From: Talinum fruticosum | Lineage: Eukaryota > Streptophyta > Magnoliopsida > Caryophyllales > Talinaceae | Reading direction: 5' to 3' | DNA: 64,000 nucleotides | NCBI GenBank assembly: GCA_021018815.1 | Contig: JAITYX010000007.1 | Span: forward strand, 10,912,001-10,976,000 | In this document: positions 24,405-36,300 of the stretch, piece after piece | Layout of the letters: the number at the start of each line of letters is the position of its first letter | How positions within the stretch are numbered: position 1 is the stretch's first letter | Translations under genes and position numbers: made by a program | The notes under the pieces: generated by a model | What the model saw: only the letters and a program-made list of their open reading frames with translations | Told to the model about the DNA's origin: nothing | The model's database searches: none

Positions 24405-24871
24405 ACAAAATGGGAGACAGAGGAGCATTCGTTTTTATATATTATCAAGGCCAAATCCAAGAACTACACAACTACAATGTCCAATATATTTCTTCTACTA
24501 CAAAACTAAGTTACAAACATTCGACACTAAGACAACAAATATCTATGGTTTTCCTTGAGAGCTCAAAATGGGTTGAAGATGGAACCAAGTAGTCTGAGGA
24601 TTGCTATAAGCAAGGAACAAACTGAAACAACCGGGACAAGACGAGCACAGATATTAGCGGATCATTAATAGGGAAAAGCAGGTCAAGAGGCCACCTTCAG
24701 AGAAATTAGTGATCATCAATTTGATATGGAAAAACAGGTTCCAATGTCGTCATCAAACTTGGATTACAGCAAGTTATCATCGTGGCTCTGGTCGGGGCAT
24801 ATGATCAGGTTGAACTCACTACTACAAGCAAATGTCTTCCAAAAACTACTATGATGAGGTTGAAGCCAAGT

Positions 24872-27800
24872 TTAGACTGCTACAGTCTCTTTAACTGGAC
24901 TTGAAGCACGAGAATTCACCTGTGGCAGAAAAATAAAAAATAGGGATATATAATTGAAGGCAAATGGTGTTTCAATGCATTCAAATTGGTAATTACGCTA
25001 GAACAACGAGGATTTGTTGGAAAGGCACAAAGAATACAGTATCATATCTAAATATAACCCAAACACAGAATGACCAGATAGAAATCCGCATTATAGCCCT
25101 GTTTGTTATACCTTTAGCTTTCTGCTTTATAGCTCCAGCCCTAAAGCTTCTTGGGGCTAAAAAGATCAGGGCCTATGTGCCAAGGATTCCTTCCCACAAA
25201 TGAGGTTGCTTCCCAGGGCAAAAGATATTGTAATACTAATATACTATAAACTTTGGATTCCCAAGTTCCTATTTAATAATAAGTCTCAGCTTAGATTGTG
25301 CCAGGCAAATCCAGCGCATCCTTGTTTAGTTTGTGGGTTGGGGGACTGGGAACAAAGTGTGATTCACAGTTTGCGTTTGGAGGGCCTTAAGATTTTTGCC
25401 TGCATATAACTCTCCTCTATACACTGTTGACACCCCCACCCTCCCCCAGGGCTCTCTTATCCCCAGCCATCTTATTGAATGAGGAATTCAGAATGGTCCA
25501 AAACCGTTGTCCCTAAAAAATAAAAAAAATGAAGCAAACAGATCCAATGAACCCTCATTCACAGTGGTGCTCGTTCTTGAAGACTTTACTACAACTCATG
25601 CCTCCAGTTCTGTTTTAGCACATTTTCTAGGAACGTATATCCCTTAGTTTGCATAAGATAGGCAGTTAAGAGATTCACGACTTACCTTAGCTGCTTTGTA
25701 TAACTCATCTAGCACTTCAGACAGTGTCGGGTGTGCATGAACTGCAAACTTTATATCCTGTAGAATATGGAAAATTTGTCAGCTATCTATGCCTTCACTA
25801 TTCTTACAGGATGAACAGATACGATAGCCTAACAATAATAGTCACTAGTCACAGACTAGAAACAAGAAGATACCTGTATAGAGGTACCCATTGCAATTGC
25901 ATTGGATGCTTCATGAATAAGATCTGCTGCATGCAGTCCAAATATATGAACTCCAAGGATCTCCCCATTGTCAGGCCTGTATATCAACTGCATAACAGGG
26001 GAAAAGCCCATGAGATTACTCAGAAGGATCTAGTAGTTATGGGTACAGAAGAAAGCTATCAACATCATGGCACATAAAGTTTATATGCTCATGACAGCAC
26101 AACGCTAAAATATGCAGCTTTTTAAGTTAAGAGTTACAACTACTGGATCTCGAGGCAACCAATTAAAAGAGGAAACAGATGAAAGACCAAAAATGGGAGG
26201 GAGCGAATTTGTCTACAAGTAACTTGGACATTAAAAAAAGGTTTTAATAACATACTACCCTAACAAATAGAGGCAGTAACACCAGGTGTCAGCCACAGGA
26301 CGACGGAGCATTTCAGCATCTACTGTAAATCAATGTTTTAGCAGCAACAAGAAGTAACTCGAAAGTTGATGGTGAAAAGAAGACAATATTAAACATTTCT
26401 GGTTTCTGTGACAGGTTTGACGCCGGATATTTAGTCTCAAATTGGCATTTTGTGTATCTATTTGAGTATCGTGAAGTTGAATGAACTCGCTTATTTTCTA
26501 AAAGAGGATACTTAGTTTCACGGATGTTTAACAGGAATTATTAAGTTGCAAGAATAATCCGCCACTTGTATTAAAATTAGGCAAAAGAATGCAACCTTAG
26601 CAAGTCCCTCCCCCTCATTTTCTGCAAGTGCTTTTGTGTTGGCCTTGAAACTTGTCTTTGCCACGCTCACTTCAAATCCCTCCTTTTGAGCCTTCTCCCT
26701 TGCTTGGGGCTGCAAATTTACACAAACATCAATGTTATGGATGGAAACGATACAGTAGGAAATACTCATAGCCTAATATTAACAGTGTCAAAACACATTG
26801 AGATGTATGTTGATTACTCCCAGACCAAATCAATACTGCATAGTCTCCCCAAGGGCAAGGTGTGAAGGGCATCAAATACAAGTAGCCTTGCCCTTGAAAA
26901 TTGCTGTGAATCTTACAAAGGTTGTTCCAATTGGACCCTAGATTTTATTATGCCTGATTAAAGAGGGTAATAAACATGGCATGTTGACTATGTTCACTTC
27001 ATTTTATTGGCTTGGAAATTTTTAGAGGAACTTTATAACTTTTAGCAAACCTGCGGAATTTTCTGTAGAGCTCTAAAGCTCAGTGTGCGGAAGTCATGGT
27101 CTGAAAATTTCACTGAAGCTGTGAAATTTTGGTTAGGGATCTCTAATTTTGAGTAAAGCTTCAAAAGTCGTTTTCAGATTTTCACAGAAGATGAAATGGA
27201 TACAGCCATTTGAATACACAACTTGAATACTCCATCAAATATGTCTTCCAATAACTTTTAACTCAGTCAATCCAACCATGCTAGTTCCAATAGTGTTAAA
27301 CTTTTACCTCGGTCAATCCAACCATGCTAATTTCAGGATGAGTAAAGCATGCTGCAGGAATGCTTAGATGATTGAGAACGTGATCTCTTCCAGTAACTTG
27401 TTCGACAACTGTAACAAGCAGCAAAAGTAACGAAATATGAATATGATACCCTTCTTGTCTCCTTTTGTGATCAAGGAAGAAGTTTGCTTAAAGAAAAGAT
27501 TTGGGCTGGAATGTCATTATATATATGTGTGGGACTGTCATCAATGTCAATGTGCAATAGTTACCTGAGATTCCCTGAGCGCTAGCTGCATGAGCCAACA
27601 TCATTTTACCATTTGCATCACCAATACAATACAAGTGAGGCACCTGATGGGAAAAAAGCAATTAGCTATCTAGATTCAGTCAGAGGGGTAAGAGTCAGGG
27701 GAGTGTGGCTAATGAAAACGTACCAACTTGCCGTTTGCATCTATTACTCGCATGCGCTCATCAACAGGAATGAAACCTCGTTGTGTTATAACATTGATCT

Positions 27801-30800
27801 GCAGAAGAACGCTTGATTAATGTGTAACATGTAAGTAAAATTTTTGCATTGTCTATCTTAGATCACAACAAACAATAGGAAACGCACATTTTCTAGACCC
27901 AGATCCTGGGTGTATGGTGCTCTTCCAGTTGCGATTAGTGCAGCATCTACCTGTTATAGAACAACATAAACAGGAGTAAGGTAATTTCCATATTGCCAGA
28001 GGTGAATCAGATAAAGCAGTATCATCGGGAATTGAATTCTACAGCTATACTAAGCCCTCACTGAGGCAATATAGGACTTCAAATGCTCTAATACATAGAA
28101 AACACAGAAGACACTTCAGTTTAGCCTATAGCATTCATTAATGATACATACTTCGTTCTTTCATGTTAATCAATCCCGCAGTGTGGTATACAATGTACAC
28201 AACATTAACTGCCTTTTATATACATTAGGAAACTTTACCTCCAAAATATCCTTTGGCTCCTTGGTCTTGGCATCAGTAAGCTCTATAGTGACTGGTTTTC
28301 CATCTTTTGCGGGAGTGATCTGGAGAAGGCCAGAGGATAAGAGTTAAAATTTTCAAACCATACAAGATTAAATGCATAATCCATAAAAAAGATACCTTTG
28401 TTGCAAAAACTCCAGTGTGGTAGTCAATTCTTCTTGGATTGATCAGAACCCTTTGTGCTAATTTTGAAATCTCAGGGTCAAAGCCAGGCATCAGCTGATC
28501 TAACGCTTCTATAAATGTGACCTAGGCGGCGTATGGAACAGAATGTCAGAAACGAGATTGACCAAAGAAGAGCAAGAAAAACGTCTATTTTTGGGAAGTT
28601 GCTGTAAGGATAAATACAAGAAAGGAACTACAAACATAGATGCCATAGAAACAGTTTTTTGCTTCCCTGATATCGTGATCTCAGGTATGGCCAGCTAGTA
28701 TGACTGCAAGAAACATAAAAGCTTAGAAAGAATTTAAAAGTTTCCACACCTCACTTCCAAGGGCTGTATAGACATCACTAAATTCAAGACCAATGTAGCC
28801 GCTTCCCACAATAGCTATCCAGTCAGGCACAGACTCCAATTTTAGTGCGTGATCACTGGTGATCACTGTCTTTCCTACATATTATAAAAAATCATCATAA
28901 GCCAATAGTTAGGCCTCTTGGTCGAACAAAATGAGCATAGAATTCCTTAATCAATATCCCACTATATTCGAATCAAATACTGCCCCAATTATATTCGCTC
29001 ATCGATCATGATACCACGCAGCACAAATGGGGTAATTTAGACTGTAAAGTATAGGGATGTATTTATTTCCCTCACTTTCATGTGAAAAGAGTTCATCCTA
29101 ATTAGTAATTCTCCTTGCTGCTTGAAACCCTCCTCTCACCCCCCCACCCCCAAAAAAAGACGAAGAAGAGAGATGGGGGGAGGATAGACATATTTTACAA
29201 GGAAAGCACTATAAAGAAAAATACAACTCCTAAAAGAATATTATGCCAAAAGAAAGGTATTTCTCTGCTGAACTCTGATTGGAAAATTCCAGCGATTAAG
29301 TTACAAGTATCTCAGCCCCTGGACAGCTTCATGATAAGAGATTGGAAGCACAATGTGGGCAGTTTCACTGCAGCAGTTTTTAGGTGATTTTTTGATGGGA
29401 GGCAAAGAGGGCCATAGAAACTTGCAACAATTGTGACAGAAGTGCAGGAATAAGTAGTGACTAAAAACATAAACTAAAAGCAACAATGGGAAGCCACTTA
29501 CCATCAACTTCTATGCCTTTAGGGACAAAAGGGACTGAACCAGTAGCAATAATTATATCCTTTGCAGTCACAACATTATCTTTCCCATATTTCACCTTGT
29601 GAGGCCCCTGGAAAAAATCGTGAAATAAGGTTAAGATCTGTATGAAACCTTGAACAACAGATCTTAAAGTTTCTGATTCTTTACCCCAGCAAACAATAAT
29701 TTTCAGTGGTCTTGCACTAAATATTAGTGAAACAACTTGATACGACCGAAACTGTGACTCACCATAACTGTTCCAAAGCCTGTCAATATATCCACACCTA
29801 GTGCCTTTAATGAATTAGTCAGATTGCCACGGATTTTTGAAGCAAGGTTGTTTGCATGATCAGCCACACCCTGCCTATCATAACTAGCTGCTGCAACCTG
29901 TTGAAGTCAGAGAAAAGTGACTCAAGACTCACAAGACACTTGCACAACACTGAAAGTGGTGATTAATTAAATGCAGTAGAATTGACTGATATGCTCTTTC
30001 AAGCAACTATTTGCTCGATTTCATTTGCAGGAAACTAGTATACCCACAATAAGCTTATCCTACAATGTAGGAAGCTTTGGAGCAGTTTGGATAGTTCTAT
30101 TGGAGGCTTAGAACCTATTGCAGATCAAATATCTGCTTAGCTCAGTTATCTACACTTGGTGATTTATCAACCTACAGTTTCTGCCATAATGGAGGAGTGA
30201 TCTAGATTGGTTGTACAAAGCGTATGTTGATGATATATCTTATTGAGATCTAGTACCACACCACTACAAAATGTGATAGGCGTATGAATGCTATCACGGT
30301 TTTTCCAGTAAATTTGGGTGTCATAGTGATATCATCTCTCTAACTTAAACATGCACCTGTGCTTAAACTCCACCCCAGTTGGCAGCATTTGTAAGTTCTC
30401 TTTTATAGAAAGCCCCAAAATGTTGTACTCTGGCCAAAGAGTGATGATAGAAGACCTGCCTCGGGAAATATGGAGTCTCTTTAAGGAGATTCATAAGCAT
30501 ACCATTTTAGACAGTTTTTTAATTGACCATATAAGCAAGGAAACTATTGGGCTAGGAGGAGATTTGTTTTACGTCCTTGACAAGCCTATTAGTATTTCTT
30601 TGTTTTTAGTATGCAGTTCTATGGTGGCTTATGCCTTTTGTTTTGCCTTATGAAAGCCTACAGAGTTAACAAAATACCTAAATAATGCATATGCATATTT
30701 CGCTAATGAGAACAGTAATGATTTTATGTTACCTGTAATCCAAAGGATTTCAGGTGGTGATCATTTTGAAGTTCACGCATCCTTCCACTCACAGCTAGCA

Positions 30801-31713
30801 GTGCTTTCGAAGGAACGCAACCTCTGTTCACACAAGTTCCACCCATCACGTCTCCTTCAATGATAGCAGTTTTAAGGCCCTGAAAAATGTCATTTCTAAG
30901 TTTTCTCAAGCAGATGCATAGTACATACGCATTTAGACAATCCAAGTCGAAATCCAAAATTTAGTCCATGACAATAGCAAGTCCATTTAATCGATGATAA
31001 CTGCAAATTTTAATCATTATTACACATAAATGATATACATTTCGATTTCCATTAAGATTCTAATTCTAGCAACCACAGAATGTGCAAAAAACACGAGCAT
31101 TTTTAGTTTACGGCATAAGAAGGACCTTAATCCATCGCACTTAAATTTGTATTTTAAGTTCGTCTATATTGCAATGCCAAGAAATCCGCAAATGAATTCA
31201 GTTAAATTATTATTCATTTCTCACATTGAAATAAGGTTCAGAATTCTAATATGAAATTGCAACAGAACACAATAGAGTAACTTCGATCACACAAAACCAT
31301 ACTCATTAGTGACTACAATTTCTTCAATTTTTAGCTTCCCGGCGATCTAACAAAAAATGAGGATCACTTTACGAAACAAATAACTGATTCAACAAGAAAG
31401 ATAGATATAACACCTTCTCGACGGCGTGAAGAGCGGCGCCGTGGCCGCCGACGCCAGCGCCGATGATTACGAGGTCATAATCGAAAGACTTGGGAGGACT
31501 TCCATTGGTAGACAACGCGGCGGAGACTGGCGGAAGAGCTCCACGACTCGGAAGGGGAACTCGGCGAGACTCAGCCGTGAATCGCAGGACCTCTCTTCGG
31601 AGGCCACAGAAACGGAGGTTGAGGGGCTTCGCGGCGGGGATCGCGGCGGCGTAGTTTGATCGGGCGGTGATTGTGGAGGACGGAGGGGTGGAGAGAGAAA
31701 GTGCGGCCTGCAT
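24872..31713 (-). CDS. LPD2: Plastidial dihydrolipoyl dehydrogenase (E3 of plastid pyruvate dehydrogenase)
   Basis: Flavoprotein that reoxidises the lipoyl group of E2 in the plastid pyruvate dehydrogenase complex, passing electrons to NAD and supporting acetyl-CoA for fatty acid synthesis. Fifteen exons on the minus strand: 31414-31713, 30733-30879, 29763-29897, 29502-29607, 28750-28874, 28396-28521, 28239-28319, 27888-27950, 27724-27798, 27565-27643, 27308-27408, 26596-26709, 25874-25987, 25686-25757, 24872-24919. They join in frame to 561 aa. Visible: Ser/Ala/Arg-rich transit peptide about 1-70; FAD site GAGVGG 85-90; redox disulfide in [13 protein letters not shown] (Cys116, Cys121); NAD site GSGYIG 253-258; second FAD motif near [19 protein letters not shown]; and the interface dyad HPTLSE (His531, Glu536). 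The transit peptide separates it from mitochondrial LPD. LPD2 rather than LPD1 is chosen from gene neighbourhood only. Confidence 0.95.
27253..27335 (-). repeat. Tandem duplication of an LPD exon end and splice donor
   Basis: A 37-bp segment at 27299-27335 contains the 3' end of the exon at 27308-27408 and its donor. It is repeated at 27253-27289, 46 bp further into the intron. The true donor reads GACCGAG|GTAAAA on the coding strand. In the copy it reads GACTGAG|TTAAAA, so the GT is lost. Coding is unaffected if the normal donor is used. Confidence 0.85.
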
Positions 31714-33362
31714 TGTCGATCACCGGAGCTTGGAAAGAGAACGAGCAGCTGAGTGTTGGTGAGAGATGAAATGAGTGTGAGGAATGAGGAATCCGTTAAG
31801 AATTAAGGTGGGGGCGGAGATACCAAAGAGCGGCAGATCAACTACTCTACTCCCCCTCTTTCCTTTGCGGCGGGATCTGCTCTTTTCTAGTTTTATTGCA
31901 AATTTGTTCACTTGTAGTCTTCCATGTTCAGAACTATTTTTTAATTTTTTTAGGTGTTTGATTGCAGTAATTATAATGTGGATCCGAAATTTTATATTTT
32001 CACTAAATAGCCACGTTCGTAAAAATAAAGGTCTTGATGGAGGACAAAAAAATATATATTGTATTATCAGAGTTTATAATCACAGTGCATGCAATAATTT
32101 ATAGGGTGGGGGAATAGTAAAGATTCAAAATTTTATTTTTATCATTAATTTTAAAAAACAGTAGTTAGTGCGATAAATTTATCTTATAAATTATGATAAT
32201 TGTATGTTTTAATACGGGATAAAAACAATAATCAAATATAACAACCTATCTAAAGAAACTCACATTGTTTATGTAGGTACTAACTTGATAAACTTATATT
32301 GATAACTCTCATGTTATCATTTAGAAGCATTCCTCAATCAATTTTTCTTGGTTTATGGTGAAATTTGACCGAATAAATTTTAAAATTGGACAATGGATCA
32401 TAACTAATTTTGGTGAACGTTCTAAAAACGTCCGTAATTTTTCGGCTAACAATTCTTGAAAAAATATTTCAAGTGTCCTTCTCATATTGAACCTTATTCC
32501 CTTTAGATGATTGTCAAAGTTTAGAGCTTACTTATTATAAGCATTGTTAACACAAAATACGATAACCTAATAAGTTATGTCTTCTCGAGATTTTCATGTC
32601 AATTTTTTTATTAATTATATACTGATTTTCATGTCAATTTTTTTTATTTATATGAATTTTACTGTCAAAACTTTTCTCCAAAATTTAGTAGGCTATCCAA
32701 TTATTTTTATATTTTTTAAATAATGCTTTAACTATGACAACTTATTTAATATGTATAATTATTTAATATACATAAAAACTATAAAAATTAATATAGATCG
32801 GATTTAAATTAAAGTATTTAGGGACAACTGACAAGTAACAACTCGGCTCCTATTTTTTTTTAATAAAAAACTCCAATATATTTTTTAAAAACCTCCTATA
32901 AATTGTAGTATCAAACAAAGTAGCTCACACATGATGAGGAAAAGAAAAATAAATGAGTAAAAAGGCTTTTGAAGCTCTGAGGGGAAATCCCTCAGACATT
33001 AGTCATTAGCATCGACTTCTGTCTTACCCTCCACTCTCTCTCTCTCTTCCCCAGCTTCCCCGGAGATTCTTCCGAGTAGGTATAATAGCTACTGCGGCGT
33101 ATGCTTGCTTTGGCTGCATAGATATCGGGCAATTGCTTGTGGCGTGAGAGATCGAGGAAGGTTTTTCTTTTCTTGTTTTCCCGCGAAAACAGAAACCCTA
33201 GTTCTTGCTCAGCTGTTCAATTAGTGGTGGAGCAAAAAGAAAAAGAAAAGAAAACAAAAGAAATCAAACCCTAGTTGTCTTCTTACTTGCTCTGATTTTG
33301 TCATTTGCAAACTTGGTTGCTGCTAACTTCTAGGTTAGTGCCGTTGATTTCGAGCTAGTGTT
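31714..33362. other. Divergent spacer and leaders of LPD and PP4R3
   Basis: The LPD leader is near 31714-31900 and the PP4R3 leader near 32990-33362, which contains a CT tract near 33033. The middle is AT-rich with no recognised element. A six-codon upstream ORF (ATG at 33101, TAG ending 33121, MLALAA) lies in the likely PP4R3 leader. TAG|GTATAATAG near 33077-33088 could be a leader-intron donor, so the ORF may be spliced out. Confidence 0.5.
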
Positions 33363-36300
33363 ATGGAAAATCGGAGGCAGAAGGAAAACGTTGATGCTGC
33401 TGAAACTAAGGTAGCCAATTTTCTGTTGTTTGTTTTCTTTGATGGGTTTTGTTGATTTCTTCTTGAAATGCTCTATTTGTTATGCGTGAGTTGTCGAGGG
33501 TTAAGCTACAATTTAGGGTTGGAACGAGCTTCTATTGCCTGTTTCCTATTTTATTAGGTGAAATCTATTCCCTCTGCAGTTAACACTAGTTTGATTGCTT
33601 CCCCATTGTAACTTGAGTACTGTTGCACTCTTTTCCTACTACTGGGTGCCATGATTTAGGCATTGTTTATAACATGTTTCAATGTATAATGTTATACTTA
33701 TTGCCTGGTGGGTTAGCATATTTAAGTTCAGTGCAGCCTCTGGAAATTTGTTGAACATGGTCAGATGTGCTCGGATGGAACTCTGTGTTCTGTTTGTCAG
33801 ATTGAAACATTTATTGATGAATTATGGATTTGGTTTTTGTCAACGTGTGGCAGGTGGATCACAGTGGGATTCTTAGCCTTTTATTTCTCTTTGTTGTTGC
33901 ATTAATTTTGGTTCATCCTTGAACTTACTGATGGAACATCTAAAAAAAATCATTGTTGCCGTAGGTTGATTGCTTACATTTGGAGATTTTAGTAAGTTGT
34001 GAGCGTCAGACAACTATAGTAACAGTTAATGGTATGTAAAATTAGCATTGGCCATAATTTCTTTGACTAGTCTTCCAATCTGTCATTTGGTAGGTGCACA
34101 ATGACGTGGGTTAAGCTTTTCTTGTGTTTACTTTATGTTCTGTTGCGGGTACAAAGCATTAGGAGTTATTGCTATGACCAGAATCTTGATTCTTAACAAT
34201 GGTGGCTTATGATGGCTCCTACATTGTTTATATACTTCTTCACTTTGAATTAAGAAAGGTTGACTAGGTCCTAACAATTGATAAGAGTGGCCCTTATGTG
34301 TAACTCCCTGAAAAGTCCCTTCCATGCAACTCAATGTAATTGCGACTACTAGGTTACAATGCTGTCAGTTAAATGAAGCTCCCCCAACCGAGTGGCTCTT
34401 GATGTATGCTATAGAGGGGGTGCTGTTTGGAATAATGTGATCATGGCCAAATATAGAGATGGTGTTTTTGGTTAGTGGTGTAAGGCAGGTTTTATGCTCA
34501 TGGGGTGGATTGTTTGAAATATACTATAGCAGGTTTGGACCTTAGCAAGTGTCTTGTTCTTTTTGAGATATAGAACACTCTAGGGTGTTGTTTCGGAATG
34601 ATATACTGTCTAGGGAGCAACCTTTTAAGGTTCAATTTCCAGATATCTTCAAGATGGCTCCTTTAAAGCATGCCAACTCACAGAAAATGGTTTCTTGGAT
34701 TTGCGGTCAGAACACTGGAAGATAATACTTTCCGTAAGCTCAAATGATCATGAAAAGGAAAGTTTTTAAAGTCTCTTGGCTTTCCTCGAGTGGAGTTCAA
34801 GGGCAATGACGAAATTGTGTGGCCCCCTCACTGAAATGGGAGTTCCACATGATGAGTTTTTGCAGTAGTCTTTGTTGGTGTTCAGATTGTTCTGATTTAT
34901 CTGTGAACAGCCATCTGGAAATCTAAAGCTCCCACAAAATTTGTGCTGTTTAATGTGTGGCAGCTAAAGGTAACATTTCCACAACGGACATGCCTAAAAG
35001 AAGAAATTTTAAATCTAGCAAGCAGGTTTCCGGTGTGCCTCGAGGAGGAAGAATTTGTCAAACACCTTCTTGTTGATTGGTGTCGGGTTTCTTTACTTTA
35101 ACATTTGCCACTTAAATAGGGTTCCTTGAGTTCAACCTTCAAATTTCAAAGATGGTTTGATGGCATGAAGAAGAAGAGTGAAGAAGAGCAGGATTCTAGG
35201 GATTTGAAGTTGATCTCTATAGCTAGTTGCTTGACTACATGGAATGAAAGGATTTTACAGATTTTTAAAAGCAAAACTGTGTCCTTTCAAGATTTCAAAC
35301 TCAATATATGTTGAGAATCTTTTATAGTTGGAGTGAAGTGCTCAATTAGGGTAGAAATTTGTCTCTCTCGGATATTGTAGACATGTTATGCATTAGAGCT
35401 TGAAGACGTGATGGTTTTTTTGATTGACCCTTTTCTATATGAGTGATGCGCACTCAGTGTTCTAATAAGACATCCTTTTGATTCAATTTTTTTAAATATT
35501 TTTTTATAAACGTAATCAATCACAAATGTGATGTGTAGGTAAGCATGGGATGGTATTGGGTGTTCTTAGTAGGGATGCTCAGCATTTGAGTTGCCGTCTT
35601 CTTCTGTATGATTGGTGTTCAGTTTCTGCTATGCTGTTTTGTGACTCCTGCAGCTTCAGAAAATTAGTGGCATCAAACTTACAACAAGATTTGCATGGAT
35701 TATTGATAGAGAACAGGAAGGGTAAAAGGGAGAAGAAAAGGGAATCGAGAGGGGGAGAAGAAATAGAGAGGGAAAGAGGGAGATTTAGAGGGACAAAGAG
35801 GAGGAATAAGCATCTCAGTGCTTAATTCGATATTCATTCAATATTCAATGTTCGATGTCTTGAACGAGATTCTACAACCCCTTATTTGTAGCCACGTAAT
35901 CCTGGCGGCTAACAACATAACATTAGTGAGTTAATGAGAAAAGGATAAAATAAAGAAACTCCTTCCCCTAGCAATAATCTTAAAGCACATAATATTCCTA
36001 ATTATTATATTAAAACCTTTTACTAAAATAAACTTTGGTGATTCCTTCAATTTTGTTACAAACAACTGCCTTAATACATGCCAACAATGTCTTTATTTAT
36101 TAGGCCTTTTCACATGTAGATATTCGCCTCTTCATCCTGAAAACCTGAATATAGGCTCAATTTCTTCCTCTTGGAATCTGTTTGGCAATTTAAGTGTATT
36201 TATGATGAATCATCACTCATTTGTAAAATATAGCCTGCTAATCATGCATAGGGCACGCTAAAACATGCAACCTATATTTGCAGTTCCATAACTTTATAAA

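Larger units (their letters stand above)
22872..24871. other. Convergent spacer between eL29 and LPD
   Basis: About 2 kb without a coding frame that I recognise. It should include the eL29 3' end (about 22872-23100) and the LPD 3' end (about 24600-24871). Two small tandem arrays at 24072-24210 and 24331-24404 are listed separately. Confidence 0.55.

Noticed and set aside
25095..25180. Possible hAT-type end (GCCCTGTTTGTTAT) in an LPD intron
   Set aside because: No matching inverted end or target duplication was found nearby.
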